The position numbers and the translations under genes were made by a program. A stretch of DNA of 64,000 nucleotides from Agaribacterium sp. ZY112 (GTDB lineage Bacteria > Pseudomonadota > Gammaproteobacteria > Pseudomonadales > Cellvibrionaceae), in contig NZ_CP166840.1 in NCBI RefSeq assembly GCF_041346925.1, forward strand, positions 1,488,001-1,552,000, given 5' to 3'. Position 1 is the first letter of the stretch, and each line of letters starts with the position of its first letter. The notes beneath the pieces are model-generated. The model did no database searches. It was not told the DNA's origin and saw only the letters and a list, made by a program, of their open reading frames with translations. Below, in pieces: positions 44,135 to 53,488 of the stretch.

Positions 44135-45913
44135 TTAGCTTTGTTTACTTTGGCTGTTATAAAGTGCTGCGTAACTGCCGTTTTTCTCGAGCAAGCTATC
44201 GTGAGAGCCTTGCTCAATAATATGACCGTGATCGAGCACGATGATCTGATCGGCGTCACGTACGGTGCTGAGCCTATGGGCAATAATGAGTGTGGTACGG
44301 CCTTGTTTCAAGGTGTCTAAGGCTTCTTGGATCAGCTTTTCACTGTGATTATCTAATGCTGAGGTCGCCTCATCCAGTATTAAAATAGGTGCGTCTTTAT
44401 AAAGTGCGCGAGCAATAGCTAGGCGTTGACGCTGGCCGCCACTGAGCTTACCGCCACTTTCACCCACATCAGTGTGTACACCTTCTTCTAGCTCTTGAAC
44501 AAAATCAAAGGCGTTGGCATTTTTTAAGGCTGTAATCAGTTTATTGGGGGCTCGTTCTTCTGAACCGTAATAAACATTTTCTTCCACGCTGGCTTCGAAG
44601 ATCACTGGGTTTTGGCTTACAAAGCTAATGTTTCGGCGCACTTCTGCCAGTTGGATATCATTAATGTCGTGACCGTCGATCAAAATACTGTTGTTGTTAC
44701 AACGATAGAGGCGCATAAGCAGTGATGCTATGGTGCTTTTTCCGCTGCCGCTGTGGCCTACTAATGCAACGGTTTGGCCGGCTTTTATATCTAAATTCAG
44801 CTCCTCTAATACGGGTTGATCGTCGTTATAAGCAAAGTTGAGTTGCTGAAAGCGAATATCGCCATTCGCTTTTTGTAGTGTTTTTGTACCATCGTTTTTT
44901 TCGGCTTCTTCGTCGAGTACATCAAAGATGGTTTCAGCAGCGGCAAGACCTGTTTGTACCATGGATACGATACCGCTTAAGGCTTTAATCGGGCGACCAA
45001 GGACGCCTGCTGCCGTCAGGTAGGTGACAGCGGCGGCGGCCTCACCGGCGGGCCAAAAAATTAATACTAAATAAAACAGGGAAGCCAGAGCAATAGCGAT
45101 AACAAAGTGCATAATCGGCGTTTGCAGGGCACTGACACGAGCATATTTGGTTTTGAATATCAGGTTTTCATCGGCAGCACCTTTAAAGCGCTTGGCTTCG
45201 AAGTCTTCGGCGTTATAGCTTTTAACTACTTGAATACCTTGAATGGCTTCGCTGGTTACATGGGTTACTTTGCTAACGCTGGCTTGGATTTTTCGGCTGC
45301 TTTTACGAAAGTAGCGAGCGGCAATAAATACCAAACCCATCAAGACGGGGGCGGCGACAAAAAAGACTAAGGTTAACTGCCAGTTTTGGCTAAACAGCAT
45401 GTACAGCAAGATCAGTAAGAATAGACCTTCTTCAAATAGTGTTTTTACTGCTTTGGTTACCGAGTTACTGACCTGTTCGATGTTGTAGATAACTAATGAG
45501 ATTTGTTTGCTACTGCTGTTTTTGTCGTAATAGTTTTGTGGCAATTTTAGAAGTTTGTCGAAAACTTGCTTGCGTAAATCGTTGACGACATGAAGGCCTA
45601 CACGGCTAATAAAGTAGGAGCCAAGATAGGCGCCTACGCCTCGGAATAGGCTTAATACGAGCACAATAACGGGTAAAAGAAAGATGCTTTCAAGTAGGCC
45701 TGGAGGGAAATAGTCACCCCACTTTTCAATCCATGCAGTTGGTTTTCCTGAGAGCTCATTTAAAAACAGCTCGATACACTTAATTAAAGCGCCCTGACTA
45801 ATCGCAAAGATTAAAAAGCCAATAAAGCTGATTAGAAAAAAGCGCTTGTAGTTAGAGGTATAAGAGAACAGGCGAGCGTAAAGTTTGCCGGAGCTTTGTT
45901 CCTGAGGGCTCAT
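44135..45913 (-). CDS. msbA: Lipid A export ABC transporter MsbA
   Basis: 592 residues from the ATG at 45913 (GCGGA 8 bases ahead); an in-frame ATG eight codons upstream gives MPLHSGLS. A six-span transmembrane domain (about 25-310) is fused to an ATPase with Walker A GHSGSGKST, Q loop FVSQNP, signature LSGGQRQR and Walker B ILILDEATSALD. It flips lipid A-core across the inner membrane. Followed by waaA, so both steps of LPS assembly lie together. Confidence 0.95.
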   Translation of the reverse strand: MSPQEQSSGKLYARLFSYTSNYKRFFLISFIGFLIFAISQGALIKCIELFLNELSGKPTAWIEKWGDYFPPGLLESIFLLPVIVLVLSLFRGVGAYLGSYFISRVGLHVVNDLRKQVFDKLLKLPQNYYDKNSSSKQISLVIYNIEQVSNSVTKAVKTLFEEGLFLLILLYMLFSQNWQLTLVFFVAAPVLMGLVFIAARYFRKSSRKIQASVSKVTHVTSEAIQGIQVVKSYNAEDFEAKRFKGAADENLIFKTKYARVSALQTPIMHFVIAIALASLFYLVLIFWPAGEAAAAVTYLTAAGVLGRPIKALSGIVSMVQTGLAAAETIFDVLDEEAEKNDGTKTLQKANGDIRFQQLNFAYNDDQPVLEELNLDIKAGQTVALVGHSGSGKSTIASLLMRLYRCNNNSILIDGHDINDIQLAEVRRNISFVSQNPVIFEASVEENVYYGSEERAPNKLITALKNANAFDFVQELEEGVHTDVGESGGKLSGGQRQRLAIARALYKDAPILILDEATSALDNHSEKLIQEALDTLKQGRTTLIIAHRLSTVRDADQIIVLDHGHIIEQGSHDSLLEKNGSYAALYNSQSKQS

Positions 45914-45942
45914 AGATAGTCCGCTGTGTAAGGGCATACAAA

Positions 45943-45969
45943 AAAGGGCATTCTAGATGAATGCCCTTT
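45943..45969 (-). terminator. Rho-independent terminator of ilvE
   Basis: Stem AAAGGGCATT/AATGCCCTTT followed on the minus strand by further T residues. It lies 30 bases after the ilvE stop and just upstream of msbA. Confidence 0.88.
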
Positions 45970-45998
45970 GAACTGGAAATTTTGCTGCTAAATCGCCT

Positions 45999-46928
45999 TT
46001 AGGCTTTAACCGGGCTCAACCAGTCGGTGTGCTCGGCTAGTTCGCCGCGCACTGATTTAAAGTACAAGTCTTGAAGCTTGGTGGTAATCGGGCCACGTTT
46101 ACCTTCGCCAATTTTGCGGCCGTCAAGCTCGCGAATTGGCAGCACTTCAGCGGCAGTGCCGGTAAAGAAGGCTTCGTCGGCAACGTAAACCTCATCGCGG
46201 GTAATACGCTTCTCTTCAATTTCGTAACCACAGTCAGCGGCCAGCTGGAAAATAGTGGCGCGGGTAATACCGTCTAGGCATGAGGTAAGCTCTGGGGTGT
46301 AGAGCTTGCCGTTGCGTACCAAGAAGATATTCTCGCCACTGCCTTCTGCAACATAACCTTCGTTATCAAGCAAAAGTGCTTCTTCACAACCGCATTGCAA
46401 GGCTTCTTTCAGAGCTAGCATGGAGTTGATGTAGTGACCATTTGCTTTTGCCTTACACATGCTGATATTCACGTGGTGGCGGGTATAGCTAGAGGTGCGG
46501 ACCTTGATACCAACATCACGAGCTTCAGGGCTCATATAGCTAGGCCAGTTCCAGGCGGCAACAATAACGTGTGTTTTTAAGTTGTCGGCGCGCAAACCCA
46601 TGCCTTCTGAACCATAAAAGGCCATAGGGCGTAGATAGGCTTCGTGCAGATTGTTTTCACGAATCACTAATTTATGTGCTTCGTTCAGCTCTTCCTTGCT
46701 GTAAGGCATGTCCATATCCATGATATGAGCGGAACGGAAGAGGCGGTCGGTATGCTCCTGCAATTTGAAAATGCTGGTGCCGTGTTCGCCTGCTTCATAG
46801 GCGCGGACGCCTTCAAAAACGCCCATGCCGTAGTGCAAAGTGTGGGTAAGTACGTGGACTTTGGCATCGCGCCAATCAACCAACTCACCATCAAACCAAA
46901 TAACGCCGTCGCGATCGGCAAAAGACAT
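45999..46928 (-). CDS. ilvE: Branched-chain amino-acid aminotransferase
   Basis: 309 residues from the ATG at 46928 (GGAG 7 bases upstream; the family begins MSFADRDGVIWFDGELV); a second in-frame ATG lies 4 codons earlier. Class IV PLP fold: HTLHYGMGVFEGVRAYE, the PLP lysine in CKAKANGHYINSMLALKEA, and LDNEGYVAEGSGENIFLV with the C-terminal EAFFTGTAAEVLPI. It interconverts Leu/Ile/Val and their 2-oxo acids with glutamate. It follows glnE on the same strand, an arrangement common in gammaproteobacteria. Confidence 0.95.
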   Translation of the reverse strand: MSFADRDGVIWFDGELVDWRDAKVHVLTHTLHYGMGVFEGVRAYEAGEHGTSIFKLQEHTDRLFRSAHIMDMDMPYSKEELNEAHKLVIRENNLHEAYLRPMAFYGSEGMGLRADNLKTHVIVAAWNWPSYMSPEARDVGIKVRTSSYTRHHVNISMCKAKANGHYINSMLALKEALQCGCEEALLLDNEGYVAEGSGENIFLVRNGKLYTPELTSCLDGITRATIFQLAADCGYEIEEKRITRDEVYVADEAFFTGTAAEVLPIRELDGRKIGEGKRGPITTKLQDLYFKSVRGELAEHTDWLSPVKA

Positions 46929-46982
46929 AGGGGACTCCATTTACAACGTAGTCCGAACTTAGGCTCGGACATTTAACCTTAA

Positions 46983-49847
46983 TTAAGCAGTACCAAATAG
47001 GCGCTGCCAGATTGCTACAACGGAATTTCGCTCTGCAACAAGTTCGTTAACACTGATCTTATTGGACTTCTGCTCAATAGTCAGTCGGTGCATCACGACA
47101 CGCAGCGCTTTGTACGCTGTACTAAGCTGTTCAACCTCTTGGGTCGACAGTTTGTCAGTGAGAGCGAGAGCTTCCAGAATTCGGATGTTGTCCGTGTAGG
47201 TCGCGAGCGACGGGTTAGCATGCGACCAAGCAAGAACCAGATATTGAACCATAAATTCAATATCGACGATACCGCCGGCATCCTGTTTGATGTGAAAAAG
47301 ATCGCTTTCGCTGTCCTTTGTGCCTAAGTGGCCGCGCATTTTAAGGCGCATATCAACAATATCTTTGGCGAGTTTGACTAGCTCTCGCGGCTGGGTCAGG
47401 ATCTTCTTGCGGGTGGCGTTGAACTTTTCTCTTAACTGTTCATTGCCACAAATTGCCCGAGCACGCACCAAGCTTTGGTGCTCCCAAGTCCAGGCTTCTT
47501 TTTCTTGGTAGCGTTCAAAGGCTTTGAGTGTTGTGACTAGCGGGCCGCTCTCACCAGATGGGCGCAGTCTCATATCAACTTCATAGAGGCGGCCGCTGTG
47601 TGTACGAGTATCGATTAGGTGAATCAGTTTTTGCCCAAGGCGCATATAAAAAGTAGCGTTGTCGATAACACGTGGACCGCTGGTCTCACCGTGGATATTG
47701 GCATCGTGAATAAAGACCAGATCAAGATCGGAGCCGTGGTTCATCTCTATACCGCCAAACTTGCCATAGCCACTAATTAAGAACGAGGGGCCGCAATTTT
47801 TTTCACCATCGGGAAAGCCGTGCCGTTCGGTCATGGCATGCCAAGCTAGGCCTAAACAGTATTCAACTAAGGCTTCTGCTAACCATGTTAAGTAATCACT
47901 CACTTTCATCAATGGCAATACACCTGTTACTTCGCAGGCTGCAATACGCAAAGAGTGGCTCAGTTTAAAGTAGCGCAAGGCTTCCATCTGAGCCTCTAGG
48001 TCATCCTCTTCTATGCGCAGCATGACACGGCGTAATTCATCGGCCAGTTCTTCTTTAGCTGGCAGGTGATAGAGGCTGGCGATATCGAGTAGCTCATCAA
48101 GCAAAGCTGGGTGCTTGGCCAATTGTTCGCAGATTTGTGTGCTCGCCTGAGCCAGTTGCAACAACTGTTTGAGTGCTATTGGGTTTTCCATTAAGAGTAC
48201 AAGATAGGCACTTCGCCTAACCACTGCTCGTACCAGAGGCAGTAGCCTTAAGAGCATATCGGAGCCGTTTTCAAAAGCCTCAAGCTCGCTTAAGAGTACG
48301 GGCATAAAGCTGTCTAGACGGCTACGGCTATCGGTATTTAAGTGAAGTACAGCTGTACTTTGGCTGAACTCGTGTAGGGCTTCGCAATTTAAACCGCCGT
48401 CGATATGGCAGAGCCCTTGGCTGGCTGCTTGCCAAAGAGCAGAGGCGTCTTCACTTATATTTTGTTCTTTTTCTGCACTGGGGTTGTCGTCAATCAGTTC
48501 GGCAAATTCACGGCGTACTAAGCTGCGGTATTGTTCGAGCTGCTCTTCAAACTCTGACCAACTATTTATGTTGAGATAACTCAGTAATGCGTTTTGGGCC
48601 TCTGGTGTTTGGGGTAGTTTTTGGCTCTGCTCGTCATTCCAAGCTTGGATTGCATGTTCGCAGTTGCGCAAAAAAATATACGCTTCTAATAATTGCTGTG
48701 CTTTACCCTCAGGTAGATAATTACCTTTTTCGAGCAGCGGTAAGATTTTTCGTAGGCGATTGTCTTGTAGCTCCGTTTCTCGGCCACCGCGAATAAGCTG
48801 GAATACTTGAGCAATAAACTCGACTTCTCGAATTCCGCCAGCACCGAGTTTAACGTCATCATCGAGTTTGCGACGGCGCACTTCTTGGCGGATCATTTCT
48901 TTAAGTTGGCGCAAGGCATCGATGACACTGAAATCAACATATTTGCGGTAGCTAAAGCTGCGTAAGAGACTCATCATCTCATCACTACGAGCCCCCTCAC
49001 CTGAGTGAGCGACGATGCGAGCCTTGATCATGGCGTAGCGTTCCCACTCGCGCCCCTGACTTTGGTAGTAGGTTTCTAAGGCTCCAAAACTTGAGACCAG
49101 CGCGCCGCTCTGACCCCAAGGGCGCAAGCGCATGTCCACTCGAAAAGCGCGGCCTTCGGTGGTCTGCGCATCGAGGCTTTGAATGACTCGTTTACCTAGA
49201 AGGGTAAAAAACTGTTGGTTTTCTACGCTTTTATCGCCATCGGTTTCCCCTTTTTCTGGATAGGCAAAAATAAGGTCGATGTCTGAGCTGAGGTTGAGTT
49301 CCCAAGCCCCTAATTTGCCCATGCCGAGTACGTAGAAATCTTGCTTTTTTCCCTCTGCACAGCGTGGAACACCATAGCTCTGGCTAAGCTCGTGGTAATG
49401 TCTGTCGACACAGTGCTGAATGCAGAGTTCGGCAAGAAAGCTCAGCTCTTTGGTCGTTTCAAACAGTGAGCTTAGGCCATTGCTGTCACGCCAGATAATG
49501 CGTAATTGGGCGAGGTGGCGCCATAGGCGAATGCTGTCATCCTCTGAGCTTTTAAAGATGCTAGCAAGGTGTATTAATTGTACTTGCATCAGTTCTTTGT
49601 AGCTGTATCGCTCTAGTTTTACACCAAGTTGCATATGATTGAGTAACGCTAAGAGCAATTCGGGCCGGCGTTCAAGCTCGCGGCGAGCGTAAAGGCTAAC
49701 ATCAAAGAGCTTGGCCAGCTGTTTGGCCTCACTTTTTTCTAAAGCTTGTTTGAGCTCTAATTGTTGTTCTTTACTGAGCTTGAGCTCGACAGCTTGTTGT
49801 AAATCGGTGTAGTAGGACGCGGAGTTAAGCAGCTGAGACAGCGGCAT
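46983..49847 (-). CDS. glnE: Glutamine synthetase adenylyltransferase/deadenylase
   Basis: 954 residues with two nucleotidyltransferase domains. The N-terminal deadenylase carries LSSDIDLIFAYP and the C-terminal adenylyltransferase GSDLDLVFIHD, each a GSxxDxDxxF-type active site. Each is followed by a regulatory helical domain (RKYVDFSVIDALRQLKEMI; LKMRGHLGTKDSESDLFHIKQDAGGIVDIEFMVQYL). It switches glutamine synthetase activity in response to PII and glutamine. A PII-like gene is encoded elsewhere in the window (27286-27636), but no link between the two is implied. Confidence 0.96.
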   Translation of the reverse strand: MPLSQLLNSASYYTDLQQAVELKLSKEQQLELKQALEKSEAKQLAKLFDVSLYARRELERRPELLLALLNHMQLGVKLERYSYKELMQVQLIHLASIFKSSEDDSIRLWRHLAQLRIIWRDSNGLSSLFETTKELSFLAELCIQHCVDRHYHELSQSYGVPRCAEGKKQDFYVLGMGKLGAWELNLSSDIDLIFAYPEKGETDGDKSVENQQFFTLLGKRVIQSLDAQTTEGRAFRVDMRLRPWGQSGALVSSFGALETYYQSQGREWERYAMIKARIVAHSGEGARSDEMMSLLRSFSYRKYVDFSVIDALRQLKEMIRQEVRRRKLDDDVKLGAGGIREVEFIAQVFQLIRGGRETELQDNRLRKILPLLEKGNYLPEGKAQQLLEAYIFLRNCEHAIQAWNDEQSQKLPQTPEAQNALLSYLNINSWSEFEEQLEQYRSLVRREFAELIDDNPSAEKEQNISEDASALWQAASQGLCHIDGGLNCEALHEFSQSTAVLHLNTDSRSRLDSFMPVLLSELEAFENGSDMLLRLLPLVRAVVRRSAYLVLLMENPIALKQLLQLAQASTQICEQLAKHPALLDELLDIASLYHLPAKEELADELRRVMLRIEEDDLEAQMEALRYFKLSHSLRIAACEVTGVLPLMKVSDYLTWLAEALVEYCLGLAWHAMTERHGFPDGEKNCGPSFLISGYGKFGGIEMNHGSDLDLVFIHDANIHGETSGPRVIDNATFYMRLGQKLIHLIDTRTHSGRLYEVDMRLRPSGESGPLVTTLKAFERYQEKEAWTWEHQSLVRARAICGNEQLREKFNATRKKILTQPRELVKLAKDIVDMRLKMRGHLGTKDSESDLFHIKQDAGGIVDIEFMVQYLVLAWSHANPSLATYTDNIRILEALALTDKLSTQEVEQLSTAYKALRVVMHRLTIEQKSNKISVNELVAERNSVVAIWQRLFGTA

Positions 49848-49944
49848 GCGACATTCCTTGTATTTATCTTTGAAGAAATAATAGCGATCAGAGCTTCAGT
49901 ATAACGAAGCAAAAGGAGGGGGTCTTGTTTTAGATCTGTTTCGC

Positions 49945-50904
49945 TTAGGTGGCTTGAATTACGCAGTTATTGCGGCCGTTTTCTTTAGCTTGGTAAAGGC
50001 CTTTATCGGTGTTGTCTATCCACTGGGTTGTGTTTTTAAACTGATCACTAAACTCGCTAATACCAATGCTAACCGTATAATTAATACTTGTTCCCTCATA
50101 GAAGGCGGTGCTGTCGGCTATGCACTTGCGGATACGTTCAGCCAGCATTAAAGCGGCGTCAGCATTGGTGTCGGGTAATATGATGGCAAATTCTTCACCG
50201 CCATAACGCCCAGTAATATCGACACTGCGTACACATTGCTGAGTGAGCTTGGCAGTCTGACGAATAACTTCGTCGCCAGCTGGGTGGCCGTAATTGTCGT
50301 TAATTTTTTTAAAGTGGTCGATATCAAACATCAGCATAGAACTGGCGTTTTCATAACGAGTACAGCGCTGCAGTTCTTGTTCTAGCTCGAATTCCCATGC
50401 TTTACGGTTCAATAGCCCAGTGAGCCCGTCGGTGCGGCTTAGGCGCTCCAGTTCAGCGTTTAAACTGTCGCTTTGTTGGCGGTTGACCGCAGCTTCCGTT
50501 ACGTCGTAAATAATGATGCACAGGTGGTCGATCTCTCCACGAATATTCTTAAGGGGGATCATCGTACTGTTTTGGTACATGTGTTCGGCGATGCTGGTGA
50601 TGGGCCGATAACTTGGGAATTTAAACAAATACTGACGTTGCTCCCAAGTAGTAAATGCACTGTTGTGCAAGCTAAAAACTGATTCGGCTTTGCGACGAAA
50701 CCAAGTTTCGGGTAGCTCGGGGAAGCTTTCAAAGATGTTGGTGGCAAGTAACTCGGAAGAATCGCGTGCGCTGTGATTTTGCATAAACGCATTACACAGC
50801 TGGATATTGTAGTTTCTGTCTATGATGACTAGGCCGACGTCGATGAACTGTAATACATCCATCAACCAGTGAAAGTCATCTAGCAGAGCCGGTTTGTTAT
50901 CCAT
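49945..50904 (-). CDS. PAS-GGDEF diguanylate cyclase
   Basis: 319 residues, no membrane spans. An N-terminal PAS-like domain (about 10-130, IDRNYNIQLCNAFM...) precedes a GGDEF domain with RTDGLTGLLNRKAWEF, FDIDHFKKINDNYGH and the signature YGGEEF (GGEEF variant, normally active). It makes cyclic di-GMP. No inhibitory RxxD motif was recognised. It lies 60 bases after the CheC-like gene on the same strand and may be co-transcribed. Confidence 0.9.
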   Translation of the reverse strand: MDNKPALLDDFHWLMDVLQFIDVGLVIIDRNYNIQLCNAFMQNHSARDSSELLATNIFESFPELPETWFRRKAESVFSLHNSAFTTWEQRQYLFKFPSYRPITSIAEHMYQNSTMIPLKNIRGEIDHLCIIIYDVTEAAVNRQQSDSLNAELERLSRTDGLTGLLNRKAWEFELEQELQRCTRYENASSMLMFDIDHFKKINDNYGHPAGDEVIRQTAKLTQQCVRSVDITGRYGGEEFAIILPDTNADAALMLAERIRKCIADSTAFYEGTSINYTVSIGISEFSDQFKNTTQWIDNTDKGLYQAKENGRNNCVIQAT

Positions 50905-50964
50905 TTATAAGCGTTGCCCAGGAGCCTCGGTTTATTAGCCATCAATAGCTGTGTAGCTTGGCTG

Positions 50965-51567
50965 TTAGTTTAATAAGTAGTCTAGCTTCTTAAATAGTAG
51001 TTCGAGACTGTTTTCTGTCATCACTATTAGTAGGTCACAATTTATATTGTAGCCTTCAATTGAATAACTGATTTCAGTAACGAGGGCATGCTTCCACCTA
51101 GCTTTATCGAGTTGAAAGAGATCTTTGATGTTTTGGTGTTGGCCAAGCACCATAGGGGGCCCAAAGCTAAAGTCCATATCAATCTGCTCGGCGATGCCAT
51201 TTAGGCATGCGCCAAAAAGCACATTGGTGGTGTCCATGAGTAATTCACACTCGCTGTTTTCATCTAGCTCACCTTCGTAACGCATGATACTGGCAAGGTC
51301 TGCAAAACTGGTGTCGTTAAACAAAAGCATGGCTTCACCTGCTATACCACCACCAATAAAGCCTTGGCAGACACCACTGACACTGCGGTTGGTATCAATA
51401 GCGTGCAGTGCCATTAAAATATCTGATGGTGCCATGATTTCTATATGCGGAATGCTCAGTTCAACAAAAGCATCTAATAAGCGCGCAAGCTTGTCGCCAG
51501 CTTGGCCCATCGCCACATTGCTGATTTCTTGTAAACAATCCCTGTAGTCTTCGCTGAGAGTGAAAAT
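50965..51567 (-). CDS. CheC-like protein with probable ATT start
   Basis: About 200 residues from an ATT at 51567. No ATG, GTG or TTG exists upstream of a GTG at 51516 before a stop codon, yet the extra 17 residues read IFTLSEDYRDCLQEISN, which completes the typical CheC opening ...LQEISNVAMGQAGDKLARLLD. The family dephosphorylates CheY-P in chemotaxis. The second signature appears as DTTNVLFGACLNGIAEQI. The GGDEF gene follows, so it may adjust a c-di-GMP or chemotaxis output. Start codon choice is uncertain; the conservative start is the GTG at 51516. Confidence 0.75.
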   Translation of the reverse strand: MFTLSEDYRDCLQEISNVAMGQAGDKLARLLDAFVELSIPHIEIMAPSDILMALHAIDTNRSVSGVCQGFIGGGIAGEAMLLFNDTSFADLASIMRYEGELDENSECELLMDTTNVLFGACLNGIAEQIDMDFSFGPPMVLGQHQNIKDLFQLDKARWKHALVTEISYSIEGYNINCDLLIVMTENSLELLFKKLDYLLN

Positions 51568-51658
51568 GGCCTTGCCCGCCTATCTGCTAAAGGTTTCCTA
51601 ACTATTTTAGTCGCCACACGGTAAAATGCCTGTTTTTTGCTGATGCGAGGTTGTCTAA

Positions 51659-52309
51659 GTGGCTTTGAAATATTGCACGGTTTCAGTAACGCACTATCAA
51701 CAGAACTGTTCTATCGCTTGGTGTGAGAATACTCGTCAAGCTGCAGTGATTGATCCTGGTGGAGATGTTTCTCGCTTGCTCAATAAAATCAAAGACTTAG
51801 GTGTCGAGCTTAAACAGGTGCTTCTTACTCACGGGCATATGGATCATGTTGGTGGAGCCGCTCAAATAGCGGCAGAGCTAGATTTACCGATTATTGGACC
51901 GGCTATCGAAGATAAATTTTGGATGGACGCATTGGATGGTCAAGCATCGATGATGGGCTTTGAAGCCCAGCCGCCTCTGGTTCCAACGCGCTGGCTAAAA
52001 GATGGCGAGGCGATATCTATCGGAGAGTGTGAGCTTTCAGTGATTCATTGCCCTGGGCATACTCCAGGGCATGTGGTGTTTTATTCGGCTGATGCTCAGC
52101 GCGCTTTTGTGGGAGATGTATTGTTTGCAGGTTCCATTGGCCGCACTGACTTCCCGCAAGGTGATTTAACGACCTTGTTAAACTCCATTCGTAACAAGCT
52201 TTTTGTTTTGGGGGATGATATTGCCTTTGTACCGGGGCACGGTCCTGAATCTAATTTTGGCGCAGAGCGTCAAACCAACCCTTTTGTTGCTGATCACAGT
52301 TTTGGTTAA
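51659..52309 (+). CDS. Metallo-beta-lactamase-fold hydrolase (glyoxalase II-like)
   Basis: 216 residues from a GTG at 51659. Metal motifs of the fold: LTHGHMDHVGG (HxHxDH), CPGHTPGHVVFY, VGDVLFAGSIGRTDFPQGD and the last His in VPGHGPES. It resembles E. coli YcbL/glyoxalase-II-type thioesterases. Substrate unknown, possibly S-lactoylglutathione or another thioester. It is not a beta-lactamase. Confidence 0.88.
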   Translation: MALKYCTVSVTHYQQNCSIAWCENTRQAAVIDPGGDVSRLLNKIKDLGVELKQVLLTHGHMDHVGGAAQIAAELDLPIIGPAIEDKFWMDALDGQASMMGFEAQPPLVPTRWLKDGEAISIGECELSVIHCPGHTPGHVVFYSADAQRAFVGDVLFAGSIGRTDFPQGDLTTLLNSIRNKLFVLGDDIAFVPGHGPESNFGAERQTNPFVADHSFG

Positions 52310-52334
52310 GGGCCTTTAGGTCTAGGAGAAGAGA

Positions 52335-52703
52335 ATGACAAGTCCATTAAGTGACGATTTTGACCAGAACTACGACCAGTTTATTGCAGAAGCAATAGAT
52401 CTTGGTTGTGTATGGGCCTTAGAGGGAGAAGAGGGGTTTGCGCTTTGTCCTTCCGTAGAAAACGAAGAAATTGACGTTATGCCGCTTTGGTCTCAACCTG
52501 AATATGCTCAGGCGCACTGTAAAGAAGAGTGGTCTGTTTATAAGCCAGTGCCCATCGCACTTGAAGAGCTATTAGATGAGTGGCTGCCGGGTATGCACAG
52601 TGATGTTGTATTTGTTGGTGTGAACTGGGACGAGAATATGGAAGGGGTAGAGCTAGAACCACTTGATCTATTAGAAGAGATAGATAGGGAGGCGGCGTCT
52701 TAA
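52335..52703 (+). CDS. DUF2750 protein
   Basis: 122 residues, acidic. The sequence LGCVWALEGEEGFALCPSVENEEIDVMPLWSQPEYAQAHC is characteristic of DUF2750, whose function is unknown. It starts 25 bases after the MBL gene, with GGAG ahead, so it is probably in the same operon. Confidence 0.88.
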   Translation: MTSPLSDDFDQNYDQFIAEAIDLGCVWALEGEEGFALCPSVENEEIDVMPLWSQPEYAQAHCKEEWSVYKPVPIALEELLDEWLPGMHSDVVFVGVNWDENMEGVELEPLDLLEEIDREAAS

Positions 52704-52729
52704 TCTACCTGCTATATTTATACGCAGAA

Positions 52730-52901
52730 GGCTCCAGTAGAGCCTTACGGGAATGTTAATGCATTCGCCCAGCTGAGGTGATCTTTAACCGTAGCGGGTG
52801 CCGATACGCGTCCCTTGTGCTCGATATGTAAAGATCACAAGGGCTAGCAAGAGTCGCACGAGTCGCATTTTATCCCGTAAGGCTCTACTCGAGCCTTTTT
52901 T
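52730..52901 (+). repeat. 172-base nested inverted-repeat element, possible structured RNA
   Basis: Outer arms of 23 bases (GGCTCcAGTAGAGCCTTACGGGA and its complement, one mismatched pair) enclose about 120 bases and are followed on the plus strand by T6. Inside, GTGATCTTTA (52778-52787) pairs with TAAAGATCAC (52829-52838), and CCCTTGTG (52812-52819) pairs with CACAAGGG (52836-52843). These two overlap, so only one can form at a time. It lies between convergent genes, so it may be an elaborate terminator, a small RNA or a MITE-like insertion. Confidence 0.8.
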
Positions 52902-52906
52902 GCTTG

Positions 52907-53404
52907 CTATTGTCCCGCTTTGATTAAACCTACTCGAAGATCCTTGGCTTCATAGATCTTTTCCCCTGCTTTAAAGACAAAACCATCTGCTATACCCATT
53001 GGCATCGGCTTTCTAAATACACGTTTGATATGTATGTGGTAGTCAATTTGTTCTGAATCTGGGTAGATTTGCCCTGTAAATTTCACTTGTCCTACCCCCA
53101 GCGCTCGCCCCCGACCCGCAAGCCCTTGCCAGCCTAGATACACACCCAGTAATTGCCAGAGTGCGTCCAGGCCTAAGCAGCCTGGCATAACAGGGTCGCC
53201 TTTAAAGTGACAGGCAAAGAACCACTGTGAGCTGTGGATCTTAAAGCTCGCTTTGAGCTCGCCGCGCTGATATAGCCCGCCCTCTTGGTTTATATCTGTG
53301 ATCTTGTCGATCATTAACATGTTGTCACTGGGAAGTTGGGCGTTGCCAGGGCCAAAAAAGTCGCTTTGGCTCATCGCGTGTATATCGTCTTTGCTGAAGT
53401 GCAT
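52907..53404 (-). CDS. fabA: 3-hydroxydecanoyl-ACP dehydratase/isomerase
   Basis: 165 residues, slightly shorter than the usual 171-172. Hot-dog fold: FFGPGNAQLPSDNMLMIDKI, WFFACHFKGDPVMPGCLGLDALWQL with catalytic His and Asp, and GQVKFTGQIYPDSEQIDY. It makes the trans-2 and cis-3 decenoyl-ACP that feeds unsaturated fatty acid synthesis. fabB is not adjacent in the window, unlike many gammaproteobacteria. Confidence 0.94.
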   Translation of the reverse strand: MHFSKDDIHAMSQSDFFGPGNAQLPSDNMLMIDKITDINQEGGLYQRGELKASFKIHSSQWFFACHFKGDPVMPGCLGLDALWQLLGVYLGWQGLAGRGRALGVGQVKFTGQIYPDSEQIDYHIHIKRVFRKPMPMGIADGFVFKAGEKIYEAKDLRVGLIKAGQ

Positions 53405-53488
53405 AGGTTTTTCTCGTCTCTGTGTCTCTCGTTGGCAGCTTGTTTATCGCTTGCTGATGAAAAGACGAGTGTGCCGTTGTTGATATGT

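Noticed and set aside
51659..52309. Antibiotic-resistance beta-lactamase
   Set aside because: The metallo-beta-lactamase fold is shared by many hydrolases; this protein resembles glyoxalase II-type enzymes and has no signal peptide.
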